A DNA stretch of 41,204 nt from Terriglobia bacterium (GTDB taxonomy: Bacteria; Acidobacteriota; Terriglobia; Bryobacterales; Bryobacteraceae): contig JANYDS010000089.1 in the NCBI GenBank assembly GCA_025363475.1, positions 1 through 41,204 of the forward strand, written 5' to 3'. The position numbers were made by a program, and so were the translations under genes. This document shows, one piece after another, positions 8,443 through 15,988 of the stretch. The notes below the pieces were generated by a model. The model ran no database searches, was not told where the DNA came from, and worked only from the letters and a program-made list of their open reading frames with translations. The first letter of the stretch is position 1; each line of letters starts with the position of its first letter.

Positions 8443-9251
8443 CCGAGCGCGTCCATCCCGATGATTGCGATGTTCGCGTCAAGCGCCTTCGCCAGCAGTT
8501 CCTCGCGATCAAGCATCAAAGTACGTCCCGCATCCACAGCCAGAGCGGTTGTATTGGTTTCAATCATAGTGTCGATAGTTTGCGGTCCGATACAAGGCAC
8601 ATCGAAGAGCAAATGACGGCGTCGCGCGGAGGCCTTCACCAGAGTCAGGGGCGCACCTTCCACCAGACTGGCGGCGCGCCGCAGCATGGCATCCGTACCT
8701 TCCATAGCTTCGAGTGCCACGCAGGCGCGGTCCGCAATCGCGACGCTTTGGCCCAGATCCAGCCCGGCCAGAGCATGGGCGATCTTCCGGCCGTATTCAA
8801 TATTGCGCATCTCTTCAGAATCCGGCTTGCGCTTCGTTATTTTGCCTTCGGGGGCCAGCAGTGGTTTGAGCAGCAACGTGGAATCGACCAGATGGATGCC
8901 CTCATCCGCCAGCACTTTGGTAACGCCACCGATCAGAGAATCGGTATTCTTGCTGCCCAGAGCGGCCAGCACTTTGATCAGCCGCCAGTCGGGTTTAATA
9001 GACGAAAAGATCTTCGCGTGTTTCACCTGCCCGGCCATCATGATCTCTGTAATGCCTTCACTCTTGCAGATCTCAATCAGCTTGCTCAGTTCACCCAGCG
9101 AAACCCAGTGGCAGCGGTGAGCGGCATGTTCCACGTCCGGCGAGGCTTCCTCTTTAATCGCGATAGCGATGGCCTCATCGCCTTGTTTGCGCGCAGTTTC
9201 GAGCGCGATCACCGGGAAGCGACCATTGCCCGCGATGATGCCGTACTTCAT
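8439..9251 (-). CDS. lpxI: LpxI, UDP-2,3-diacylglucosamine pyrophosphatase (DUF1009)
   Basis: LpxI hydrolyses UDP-2,3-diacylglucosamine to lipid X and UMP, the step done by LpxH in Escherichia coli. The 270-residue protein starts with the family's YGIIAGNGRFPVIALETARK and carries VKHAKIFSSIKPD, then the C-terminal half with AIADRACVALEAMEGTDAML and FDVPCIGPQTIDTM. Length and both halves match the DUF1009/LpxI family. It overlaps lpxA and the oxidoreductase gene by four bases on each side, so the three are translated as a coupled set. LpxB and LpxD are not in the window. Confidence 0.92.
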   Translation of the reverse strand: MKYGIIAGNGRFPVIALETARKQGDEAIAIAIKEEASPDVEHAAHRCHWVSLGELSKLIEICKSEGITEIMMAGQVKHAKIFSSIKPDWRLIKVLAALGSKNTDSLIGGVTKVLADEGIHLVDSTLLLKPLLAPEGKITKRKPDSEEMRNIEYGRKIAHALAGLDLGQSVAIADRACVALEAMEGTDAMLRRAASLVEGAPLTLVKASARRRHLLFDVPCIGPQTIDTMIETNTTALAVDAGRTLMLDREELLAKALDANIAIIGMDALG

Positions 9252-10042
9252 TTCTTGATCACACCGCTCTTGATCACACCGCGTGCCGACCCGGCGATGA
9301 AAGCGAGCAGTTCCTCAACCTCAGCGCAGGCGGGGATTTCGGCCTGAATCCGCTCCACCGCCTGGCTGGTGTTCAGGCCGGCGCGCGTGAGCAGACGGAA
9401 AGCGGTTTGCAGCGATTCAATGGCCGGTTTTTCAAAGCCGCGCCGCGCGAGGCCAACCGAATTGGCACCAAAAACCTGCACTTCCGGCTGGTTGCTGGTC
9501 AGCGAAAACGGCATCACATCCTGCTTGATCACGCTATACGGACCGACGAAGGAATGGCGACCGATTCGGCAGAATTGATGAACGCCGCTGAACGGGCTGA
9601 CGTCCGCCCAGTCTTCAATAGTCACGTGACCGGCCAGTCCCACGCTGTTGCCGAGGATCACGTTGTTGCCGATGTGGCAATCGTGCGCGACATGGGCGTA
9701 GGTCATCAGCAGGCAATCGTCACCGATAGTAGTGTGAAGTCCGCCGCCTGTGGTGCCTCGGTGGATCGTCACAAATTCGCGGATCGTGTTGCGGTTGCCG
9801 ATGGTGGTGAAAGCGCGCTCGCCCTTATATTTTTTGTCCTGAGATGCCACGCCCACCGTCGAATAAGGGTAGAAGACATTATCCTCACCGATAGCGGTGG
9901 GGCCTTCCACGAACAGGTTCGCCATCAGACAAGTGCGTGGGCCAATTTCAACTTCTGCGCCGATGATACAAAACGGGCCTATCTCGGCAGTTTCGTGAAT
10001 CCAGGCCGCAGGATCAACCAGGGCGGTGGGATGAACCGCCAT
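9248..10042 (-). CDS. lpxA: LpxA, acyl-ACP:UDP-N-acetylglucosamine O-acyltransferase
   Basis: LpxA catalyses the first acyl transfer of lipid A synthesis. The 264-residue protein shows the left-handed beta-helix hexapeptide repeats (for example VDPAAWIHETAEIGPFCIIG and GNNVILGNSVGLAGHVTIED). It contains the HVAHDCHIG segment with the conserved histidines used in catalysis, and the C-terminal helical domain. The length is typical. It lies one base after fabZ and overlaps lpxI. If the downstream oxidoreductase is GnnA, the natural acceptor may be the 3-amino sugar nucleotide; the sequence alone does not settle this. Confidence 0.95.
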   Translation of the reverse strand: MAVHPTALVDPAAWIHETAEIGPFCIIGAEVEIGPRTCLMANLFVEGPTAIGEDNVFYPYSTVGVASQDKKYKGERAFTTIGNRNTIREFVTIHRGTTGGGLHTTIGDDCLLMTYAHVAHDCHIGNNVILGNSVGLAGHVTIEDWADVSPFSGVHQFCRIGRHSFVGPYSVIKQDVMPFSLTSNQPEVQVFGANSVGLARRGFEKPAIESLQTAFRLLTRAGLNTSQAVERIQAEIPACAEVEELLAFIAGSARGVIKSGVIKK

Positions 10043-10043
10043 C

Positions 10044-10517
10044 CTATTCGGCTACCGGCGCCTTGTCTGTCAGTTCTTCCGCCGGTTTGTCCTGCAATTT
10101 GCACATGACTTCGGCCTCGGCAACGAGCAAGCCATCTACATACGCCTTGCCTGCCATTTTGGCAACGCTGCCTTTGCGGCGGATGACGGTCATATCCATG
10201 CGCAACTGATCACCTGGGACAACGGGGCGGCGGAACTTCGCGGCGTCCACTGACACCAGCAGAACCAGTTTGTTGTGGCGGTCGGGAATGCTGTTGAGGA
10301 TGAGAACGCCCGCCGTCTGCGCCATCGCTTCGACGATCAAAACGCCTGGCATCACAGGGAAATCAGGAAAATGGCCGATAAAAAATGGCTCATTGGCTGT
10401 GACATTCTTGATGCCTACAATGCGTTCGGCTTCGAGTTCGACGATGCGGTCGACCAGCAGAAAAGGGTAGCGATGCGGCAGAATCTGCCGGATCTGGTTC
10501 ACGTCCATTATTGGCAT
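10044..10517 (-). CDS. fabZ: FabZ, 3-hydroxyacyl-ACP dehydratase
   Basis: FabZ dehydrates 3-hydroxyacyl-ACP in fatty acid elongation and competes with LpxA for hydroxyacyl-ACP, which explains their pairing in many genomes. The 157-residue hot-dog protein has LPHRYPFLLVDRI near the N-terminus. It also has the catalytic histidine in GHFPDFPVMPGVL and the catalytic glutamate in VEAMAQTAG. It is the first recognised gene of the tight leftward lipid A operon. Confidence 0.95.
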   Translation of the reverse strand: MPIMDVNQIRQILPHRYPFLLVDRIVELEAERIVGIKNVTANEPFFIGHFPDFPVMPGVLIVEAMAQTAGVLILNSIPDRHNKLVLLVSVDAAKFRRPVVPGDQLRMDMTVIRRKGSVAKMAGKAYVDGLLVAEAEVMCKLQDKPAEELTDKAPVAE

Positions 10518-10555
10518 GGGGAAACTGCCAGTATACCGCCAGCGTGCCCAGCTTA

Positions 10556-11344
10556 TTAGGTGCGGGCCTTGCCCCAGCTGAAGCGACGGCCGAGGATCAT
10601 TTTTACCAGGATGTGATCGGAGGAACTGGTCATGCCGACGCCGACGCCGAAGTTAAATTCCCAGTTCGGACTGAGGTTGAGATCGGTGACCAGGTAGACC
10701 TGTTGTTGCTGGTCGCGGAGGGGGTCGAAACCAGTGAGGGGGCCGAGTGCGCCGTAATACTCGATTCCGGCGTTGACCTTTTTGCTGAAGTCGTAACCGG
10801 CTTTGAAGTTGGGGGAGAAACCGAGGCCGCCATGTACGCCGGGGCCGTGGAATGAGCGGTCAACGGTGGGGTTGAAACAGAGGTAAAGTTTGCCGAAGTC
10901 TTTGTCGATGATGGGGCGAAGTTCGAGCGTCCAGGTGTCGGGCGAGAAGGCCGCGCGCTGGTAGCCGAATTCGGCGGAAAGGCTGAGGCCGACGGGCAGG
11001 TGTTTTGATTTCGGAACGCTGATGCGGGGGCGGATATGATTGCCCACCCACTGCCAGCCGTTGCGGGAGTCAGCACTGGTGAAGACGTAAAAGCCGGTCT
11101 CGAACCAGTCATTGAAGCCGTGAGTGATTTCGATGGTTTCGTGCAACTGGTGCTGTGTGGGGTAGGATCCGTCCGTGGTAGTTTTGGAACCCTCAAAGGT
11201 GAAGTTGCTGTGGAGTTCAACCATGGTGATGCCTGGGTCGACGAGTTCGGAACCGTAGACCTGGACCTCGTAGTTACCCTGCGCGAGGAGGTAGCTGGCA
11301 GAGCATGCCATCAGGGCTGTGAGCAGAAGGAAGCGGCTTTTCAT
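10556..11344 (-). CDS. Exported, probably beta-barrel outer-membrane protein
   Basis: The start is taken at ATG 11342-11344, which begins a clear signal peptide (MKSRFLLLTALMACSASYLLAQ); an upstream in-frame start would add 15 non-signal residues. The mature part, about 240 residues, has alternating hydrophobic strands with aromatic residues and many short turns (GFNDWFETGFYVFT, LSAEFGYQRAAF, NAGIEYYGALGPL, NWEFNFGVGVGM). The protein ends in ILGRRFSWGKART. This pattern suits a small outer-membrane barrel. It lies 38 bases upstream of fabZ on the same strand and may be co-transcribed. No named family recognised. Confidence 0.75.
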   Translation of the reverse strand: MKSRFLLLTALMACSASYLLAQGNYEVQVYGSELVDPGITMVELHSNFTFEGSKTTTDGSYPTQHQLHETIEITHGFNDWFETGFYVFTSADSRNGWQWVGNHIRPRISVPKSKHLPVGLSLSAEFGYQRAAFSPDTWTLELRPIIDKDFGKLYLCFNPTVDRSFHGPGVHGGLGFSPNFKAGYDFSKKVNAGIEYYGALGPLTGFDPLRDQQQQVYLVTDLNLSPNWEFNFGVGVGMTSSSDHILVKMILGRRFSWGKART

Positions 11345-11385
11345 GCGGATGGAAACTATTCTATTCGACAGGTGCCGGGTGCGGT

Positions 11386-11469
11386 TCACGTAACGAACAG
11401 GATTGGGCGCACGAACTGTGTGAGTCGGTTCAGTTCATTCAAATTATGCTGAAGCAGCGGGTGATTCCA
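11386..11469 (-). pseudogene. Out-of-frame C-terminal tail of the TOPRIM-like gene
   Basis: Directly beyond the in-frame C-terminus of the gene above, a different frame stays open for 27 codons, from WNHPLLQHNLNELNRL to RPILFVT, and ends at TGA 11386-11388. The stretch is helical and reads like a natural protein end. From memory, homologues of the upstream part end in a similar W-x-H-x-LLxHN-x-x-EL pattern with RPILF. Deleting one base from the GGG run at about 11470-11476 would join the frames and give a protein of about 161 residues. Either a real one-base insertion or a sequencing error is possible. Confidence 0.65.
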
Positions 11470-11872
11470 GACCCGGACCGGTTTGATGCCGACAGTCGTA
11501 CGCCAGTTGGCTGCCAATGTCTTCTAAGGCACCGAGTGATGGCTTGAGTTCCTCCGGCTCCCCGAGCGCCCCCAGTACAAAGACCCTGTCAGTCAAATGC
11601 TCGGGAATCGAACGTCTCACTTCGACAATCCGGTTCACGTCACCATCGAAATCTATCAGCAGAACAATCGCCCGGTGAGGGTAAATATTCATTTCCCGGA
11701 TATGTACACTTTCGAAACTATCGACAACTTTACGCCAGCCACCCGCAACTTCGCGGACCTGAAATTTAGTGGTTGGAGCGTCGACATTTAGGAAGAAGCC
11801 ATTGGCCAATTCTCGGTTCGCGTCGTCTTCGGGGAGAACGAATATGTGCGGGCGGTGTCTGTTTACGCTCAT
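11444..11872 (-). CDS. Small TOPRIM-like protein paired with an ATPase, C-terminus frameshifted
   Basis: The readable frame gives 142 residues. Near the start is HIFVLPEDDANRELANGF (E15), and at about residues 68-78 is AIVLLIDFDGD (D74, D76, D78). An early glutamate followed by a hydrophobic strand ending in DxD is the metal-binding layout of TOPRIM folds, as in OLD nucleases, although the match is by pattern only. The last residues after HQTG (ending SPAASA) look random, and the expected end continues in another frame (see 11386-11469). The start overlaps the ATPase stop as ATGA, so the two are translationally coupled. The likely role is as the catalytic partner of the ATPase. Confidence 0.75.
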   Translation of the reverse strand: MSVNRHRPHIFVLPEDDANRELANGFFLNVDAPTTKFQVREVAGGWRKVVDSFESVHIREMNIYPHRAIVLLIDFDGDVNRIVEVRRSIPEHLTDRVFVLGALGEPEELKPSLGALEDIGSQLAYDCRHQTGPGLESPAASA

Positions 11873-12972
11873 GGTTCCAGATCGCCGCGAATCAATGCGC
11901 CTACCAGGTCACCGCTAATCTGAAGGTCGCTTACCCGACGCACCAAGGTTGGTTCCATGTGGCTTTTTCGGTGGAGGAGAAGAGTGTTGTCGTTTGAAAA
12001 CTGCCGGATTGCTTCCGGGTTGTGGGATGCCGCAATAAACTGACCACCCGACTGGAACGTCTTGCGAAGGGATAAGACAAAATGGCCTACCTCGGATAGA
12101 GCGAGGAAATTGTCGGGCTCGTCCCAATAACAAAATACGGGACCATACGCAGTACTCGCGGCAATGACCATTGCACAAATCATGAAGCATTTTTCGCCAT
12201 CCGAAAGATCGCGAAAGGGAACGGTCAGGCTCCCTTGTTCGTTGGCAAACTGGATGCGCAGACTCCTAACGTCTGAACCCACGACGGGATTCTTGATATC
12301 CAGTAAATCCGGCATCACTTGCCTCAGATAGGTGTCAATTCTGGCATAGGCGGACGGCGCGTACGCGACTACACCTGAAAACCACGCAGCGAAATCCGTA
12401 ACCTGGATGTTTGGCTCGAGCGTTTCTTTGTCCGAATCGCCCAAAATCAGGCCCGGCACGGGTCTCAATATCAGCATGCGGGCAAGCCACAACCGGAAGA
12501 CCGAGAGCGGATCGTTATCTGACTGAATGATCGGCAGCGCTACCAGGTGCCAGTCTATATTGAAATGTGCCTCAGGCACCCCTGCCTTTCTTGCAAAAGT
12601 TACCTGGGGGCCGTCTCGGGTGTAGACGGGTGATCCATTTAGACTCAGGCTTTCTGAAAGAATTCGAAGCTCTTTGAATCCCTTCGGGAATTCCAAAGCA
12701 AGGACGTAACCGTATAGTCCGGACTCGAGTTTAACTTCGATTTCAAAACGCATCGGCGTGTCGGTCCGTCCGCGTGTGAAATCGCCCGGAACCACAAGTT
12801 CACCGATCTGGTTCTTGCCGCGCGCGATGTTTCGCAGGAGTTCGAGAGCATACGCCACCGTTGTCTTGCCGACACCGTTATTTCCAATGAGGAGCGTGGA
12901 AGATTGCCCGGAGACTGGCAACTCGAAGTTTTCAAGGCAACGGAAATTATGGACGTAGAACCGCTGTATCAC
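11869..12972 (-). CDS. RecF/OLD-like AAA (ABC-type) ATPase
   Basis: The protein begins IQRFYVHNFRCLENFEL, the RecF/SMC-type first strand. Walker A is GNNGVGKTT (about residues 30-38), the ABC signature is LSDGEK, Walker B is VFCYWDEPDN, and the H-loop is FIAASHNPEAIR. This is a head-only ATPase without a long coiled coil, of the sort found in OLD and related defence or repair systems. The start is taken as GTG at 12970-12972, because the conserved part begins there; an upstream in-frame GTG at 13011 would add 13 residues. No Shine-Dalgarno supports either. It overlaps the small TOPRIM-like gene and follows the serine hydrolase, which is probably unrelated. Confidence 0.88.
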   Translation of the reverse strand: MIQRFYVHNFRCLENFELPVSGQSSTLLIGNNGVGKTTVAYALELLRNIARGKNQIGELVVPGDFTRGRTDTPMRFEIEVKLESGLYGYVLALEFPKGFKELRILSESLSLNGSPVYTRDGPQVTFARKAGVPEAHFNIDWHLVALPIIQSDNDPLSVFRLWLARMLILRPVPGLILGDSDKETLEPNIQVTDFAAWFSGVVAYAPSAYARIDTYLRQVMPDLLDIKNPVVGSDVRSLRIQFANEQGSLTVPFRDLSDGEKCFMICAMVIAASTAYGPVFCYWDEPDNFLALSEVGHFVLSLRKTFQSGGQFIAASHNPEAIRQFSNDNTLLLHRKSHMEPTLVRRVSDLQISGDLVGALIRGDLEP

Positions 12973-13013
12973 ATTAAAATGGTACGCGCATGGCAGCTCA
13001 TGTGCCGCCACGC

Positions 13014-14336
13014 CTATTCGAGCACCGCCTGATTCACCAGACTGTGTGACAGCGCATGAATCGCCCTTGTAGTCGGAATGCTCTGGTGCTGCACCATCCC
13101 CACAACAGCCAGATCGTGCACCGGATCAATCCAGAACCAGGTTCCCGCGATACCCCACCAGCTGAACGTTCCCGTCGGAACCGAATCACCTGCCGCTGCG
13201 GCATCCATCACGACCTGGAAATCCATGCCCCAACCCGTTCCCGCTGCCATGGTCTTCAACGGCTCCGGGTTGACGTGATTGGTCCGCATCATTTCCACTG
13301 TGCGAGGGGCAAGCAGGCGGGCGCCGTTGAACTGGCCGCCCTGCAGCAGCATTTCGCAGAACCGTGCGTAATCCATAGCAGTGGAGAAGAGTCCGCCACC
13401 ACCGGAGGCACCGAGCGGAATCACGGCGGGGTCGGGGCGATTCGGGTCAAACGACAGGCTGGCACCACTGCCGCGATGAACCTGCGCGAGGCGCGCGAGC
13501 TTCTCCCTGGGAACATAGAAGCCGGTGTCTTTCATGCCCAGGGGTTCAAAGATCCGCGTGCGGGCGAAGTCCGCAAAAGACTGTCCGGAAAACTTTTCAA
13601 TCAGGTAGCCCTGCACGTCAACCCCGATGCTGTACGACCAGCGTGTGCCGGGCTGAGCGAGGAGCGGCGTTTTTCCGAGCGCGTCAATCATCGCCTGAAG
13701 GGGCGCGTTCGGGTTAAGGAAATTGCCGTCGATGATCATTTTGTCGACCGGGTTGTTCGGGCTGAGGACGTAGCCGAGTCCGGCGGTATGCGTCATCAGT
13801 TCCCGCATGGTCATGGATCGGCGCGCGTCTTCCAGCTTCAGGCTGCCGTCGTCATTCTTGCCGACATAAACCTTGAGCTTCGAGAACTCGGGGATGTAAC
13901 GGGAGACAGGGTCATCAAGCTGCCACTTGCCTTCTTCATAAAGCATCATCATGGCTACACCGGTGACCGGCTTCGACATGGAGTAGATGCGGAAGATGGA
14001 ATCCTTCTGCATGGCGTCCGCCTTCCGGTTGTCGAGCTGGCCCACGGCGTTGAAGTGAACGACCTTGCCGTGACGTTCGACAAGGGTTACGAGTCCGGCA
14101 ACCTGCTTCTCATCCACCAGACGTTTCATGGCAGCGTCCAGGCGGCGCAGGCGTTCGGTGGACATTCCAACCGATTCGGCGGTCGCGGGAGCAAGATCGC
14201 GCACGCGCTTTTCTGCGGTTCTGGCGGCAACCGCGACGGCGGGATGGGGGCTCTGCGCCAGCGCTGTGAAAGTAAGTGTGGCTGCTGCTGCGAACGTGAA
14301 CATCGCACGCGCAAGAGGGCGGAATGAAAGTTTCAT
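13014..14336 (-). CDS. Exported serine hydrolase, class C beta-lactamase/esterase family
   Basis: The 440-residue protein starts with a signal peptide (MKLSFRPLARAMFTFAAAAT and on, to TALAQ). It has the serine-lysine motif SMSK at residues 119-122, the tyrosine motif region WSYSIGVDVQGYL near residue 235, and the family C-terminus AGTWFWIDPVHDLAVVGMVQ. These are the features of PF00144 proteins: penicillin-binding esterases, D-aminopeptidases and class C beta-lactamases. The family includes many non-resistance enzymes, so beta-lactam hydrolysis should not be assumed. It probably acts in the periplasm. Confidence 0.9.
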   Translation of the reverse strand: MKLSFRPLARAMFTFAAAATLTFTALAQSPHPAVAVAARTAEKRVRDLAPATAESVGMSTERLRRLDAAMKRLVDEKQVAGLVTLVERHGKVVHFNAVGQLDNRKADAMQKDSIFRIYSMSKPVTGVAMMMLYEEGKWQLDDPVSRYIPEFSKLKVYVGKNDDGSLKLEDARRSMTMRELMTHTAGLGYVLSPNNPVDKMIIDGNFLNPNAPLQAMIDALGKTPLLAQPGTRWSYSIGVDVQGYLIEKFSGQSFADFARTRIFEPLGMKDTGFYVPREKLARLAQVHRGSGASLSFDPNRPDPAVIPLGASGGGGLFSTAMDYARFCEMLLQGGQFNGARLLAPRTVEMMRTNHVNPEPLKTMAAGTGWGMDFQVVMDAAAAGDSVPTGTFSWWGIAGTWFWIDPVHDLAVVGMVQHQSIPTTRAIHALSHSLVNQAVLE

Positions 14337-14433
14337 AAGTCTCCCGTGGCTCCCGGTCAGTTTTTGGAGAACCGCGCCGTTCAGTTTATCAAGGAGCGAT
14401 GAATCAGTTTCCGGACGCCAGCCGGGGACGAGT

Positions 14434-15003
14434 TCAACCGCGCGTGATCTCGCGCTGAAGCCAGGCTTTGGCCAGCTTCCAGTCGCGCAGGATGCTTTGC
14501 GGGGAGAGTTTCAGCACGGCTGCAGTCTCTTCTACGCTGAGGCCGCCGAAGAAGCGCAGTTCGATGACTTTGGCTTTGCGGGGATCGATTTCCGCGAGGG
14601 TATGGAGCGCATCGTCAAGAGCGACCAGCTCGCGGTCCTTTGAAATGCCGACTTCTCCAACGTCGTCGAGGTTGAGATTGAAGGCCTCGCCGCCGCGCTT
14701 ATCGGCGCACCGGGAACGTGCGGCATCGGTCAGGATGCGGCGCATCATCTGCGCGGAAACGGCAAAGAAATGGGCGCGGTCCTGCCAGTTGACGCCGGTG
14801 ATGTCGACGAGCCGCAGCCAGGCTTCATTGACGAGGGCCGTGGGTTGGAGGGTGTGGCCATCACGTTCCCCGCGCATGTAGCGGCGGGCCATGCGGCGCA
14901 GCTCAGTGGAAATGAGTGGAGTAAGACGGTTGAGGGCCGCAGGGTCGCCCGCTCCCCAGGCTTTGAGCAGGCCCGTAATTTCCGCAGGTCCGGCGGTTTC
15001 CAT
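14434..15003 (-). CDS. ECF sigma factor, TIGR02999-like
   Basis: The start is ATG 15001-15003 (METAGPAEITGLLKAWGAGD), where the family's conserved sequence begins. The 189-residue protein has region 2 with LISTELRRMARRYMRGERDG and the family signature HTLQPTALVNEAWLRL. Region 4 follows (KVIELRFFGGLSVEETAAVL, then LSPQSILRDWKLAKAWL). Sigma factors of this type are expanded in Acidobacteria and Planctomycetes, where some are linked to Ser/Thr kinases. It is the last gene of the kinase/CHAT/DUF4384 block, 78 bases after the DUF4384-like gene, and is a candidate for its transcriptional output. No anti-sigma factor is evident. Confidence 0.9.
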   Translation of the reverse strand: METAGPAEITGLLKAWGAGDPAALNRLTPLISTELRRMARRYMRGERDGHTLQPTALVNEAWLRLVDITGVNWQDRAHFFAVSAQMMRRILTDAARSRCADKRGGEAFNLNLDDVGEVGISKDRELVALDDALHTLAEIDPRKAKVIELRFFGGLSVEETAAVLKLSPQSILRDWKLAKAWLQREITRG

Positions 15004-15081
15004 TTGACATGGAATTATATCCCGGCTGAGGAAAGAAAACACGCTCCCGCGGACACCCCCGCAGACACAACCGCGCGGGGG

Positions 15082-15969
15082 TCACTTGTAGCGCAGACGC
15101 ACGGTAACCAGCATGGGGTCCCCCGGACCGGTTTGGACACGATAGACGGTCTGCGGCGCGGGGTCATCCTGCGTCAGAGAACGTGTGGAATCCGCAGCAG
15201 CGCGCTGCTCCACTGCCGTCCAGGTCTTCCCGGCTCCGCCAGAGAGTTCGAAGGTTTCCGCTTTGGCCTCCCATTGCTTCTTCCAGCCATTCACCTGTTC
15301 CGGCGACAGCGTCAGCGCGGAAGGCCCGACTTCAACCCCTTCGAGGGGCTTCGGGGTCAACAGCACGGTGATTTCTTCTTCTGCCTGATCGGTGCGGGTC
15401 TTGCGCATGGTGAAGAAGTTGGGGCGGTCGTCCTGGCCTGGAATGTCGATGATTTTGCCGGCGGAGACACGGTTGTCGCCGCCGCGTGTGCGTGCGGTGG
15501 GGAAGATCAGATACGGGGTGCCGCGCTCCCCGCTGGCATAAAGTTCACGGTCAATCACATACAGGTAGCCCTTTTCGGGGGACTCAAACGTGAGGCGCAG
15601 TTTGTCGCCCGGCTGCAGACTGGTGGTGGATGAAACGCGTTCCGGCACCAGGGTAGTGGTTCCCGCTTCTTCCTGCACCAGGATGCGCGCACCGGTATCC
15701 TGCGTCGTGGCGGAGCGGAGGCGCCAGATGGTAACTCCGAGCTGCCTGGCTCCCAGGCGTGCCACAGGGGCAGCCGCTGTCTGCGGGACATACTTCGGGG
15801 CTGTGGCCTGGGTCGTCGCTTTCGGTTGAGGACGTGCCTGGAGAACCGCTTCGGGCACGATGCCGCGGCTTCCGGACTGCGCCGCCAGTGGTGCTGCGAA
15901 ACATCCGGCCAATACCAGAACGACTTGGGAGCGGGTCAATTTGAAGCAGGTTACTTTGAAGCAAGTCAT
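15082..15969 (-). CDS. Exported DUF4384-like protein
   Basis: The start is ATG 15967-15969 (MTCFKVTCFKLTRSQVVLVL), with AAAGGAG six bases upstream and a signal peptide ending about AAPLAAQ. A longer in-frame start at 16080 is rejected because it would overlap the CHAT gene and loses this ribosome site. The region at about residues 130-250 (PGDKLRLTFESPEKGYLYVI, then YLIFPT) resembles DUF4384, the domain also found at the C-terminus of the kinase at 23735-25471. The protein ends VTVRLRYK. It probably resides in the periplasm and may present a ligand- or partner-binding face. It follows CHAT gene 1 at a distance of 74 bases. Confidence 0.8.
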   Translation of the reverse strand: MTCFKVTCFKLTRSQVVLVLAGCFAAPLAAQSGSRGIVPEAVLQARPQPKATTQATAPKYVPQTAAAPVARLGARQLGVTIWRLRSATTQDTGARILVQEEAGTTTLVPERVSSTTSLQPGDKLRLTFESPEKGYLYVIDRELYASGERGTPYLIFPTARTRGGDNRVSAGKIIDIPGQDDRPNFFTMRKTRTDQAEEEITVLLTPKPLEGVEVGPSALTLSPEQVNGWKKQWEAKAETFELSGGAGKTWTAVEQRAAADSTRSLTQDDPAPQTVYRVQTGPGDPMLVTVRLRYK

Positions 15970-15988
15970 GGAAACTCCTTTCATTGTC

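Noticed and set aside
11869-13011. Longer start (GTG 13011) for the ATPase
   Set aside because: The 13 extra residues lie before the conserved first strand and have no ribosome site; the GTG at 12972 starts the conserved sequence, though this is not proven.
13056-14327. A 423-codon plus-strand frame opposite the serine hydrolase
   Set aside because: The opposite strand encodes a complete hydrolase with SxxK and the other family motifs; the plus frame has no recognisable features.
13014-14336. Reading the serine hydrolase as an antibiotic-resistance beta-lactamase
   Set aside because: The family motifs are shared by many esterases and peptidases, and nothing here points to beta-lactams.
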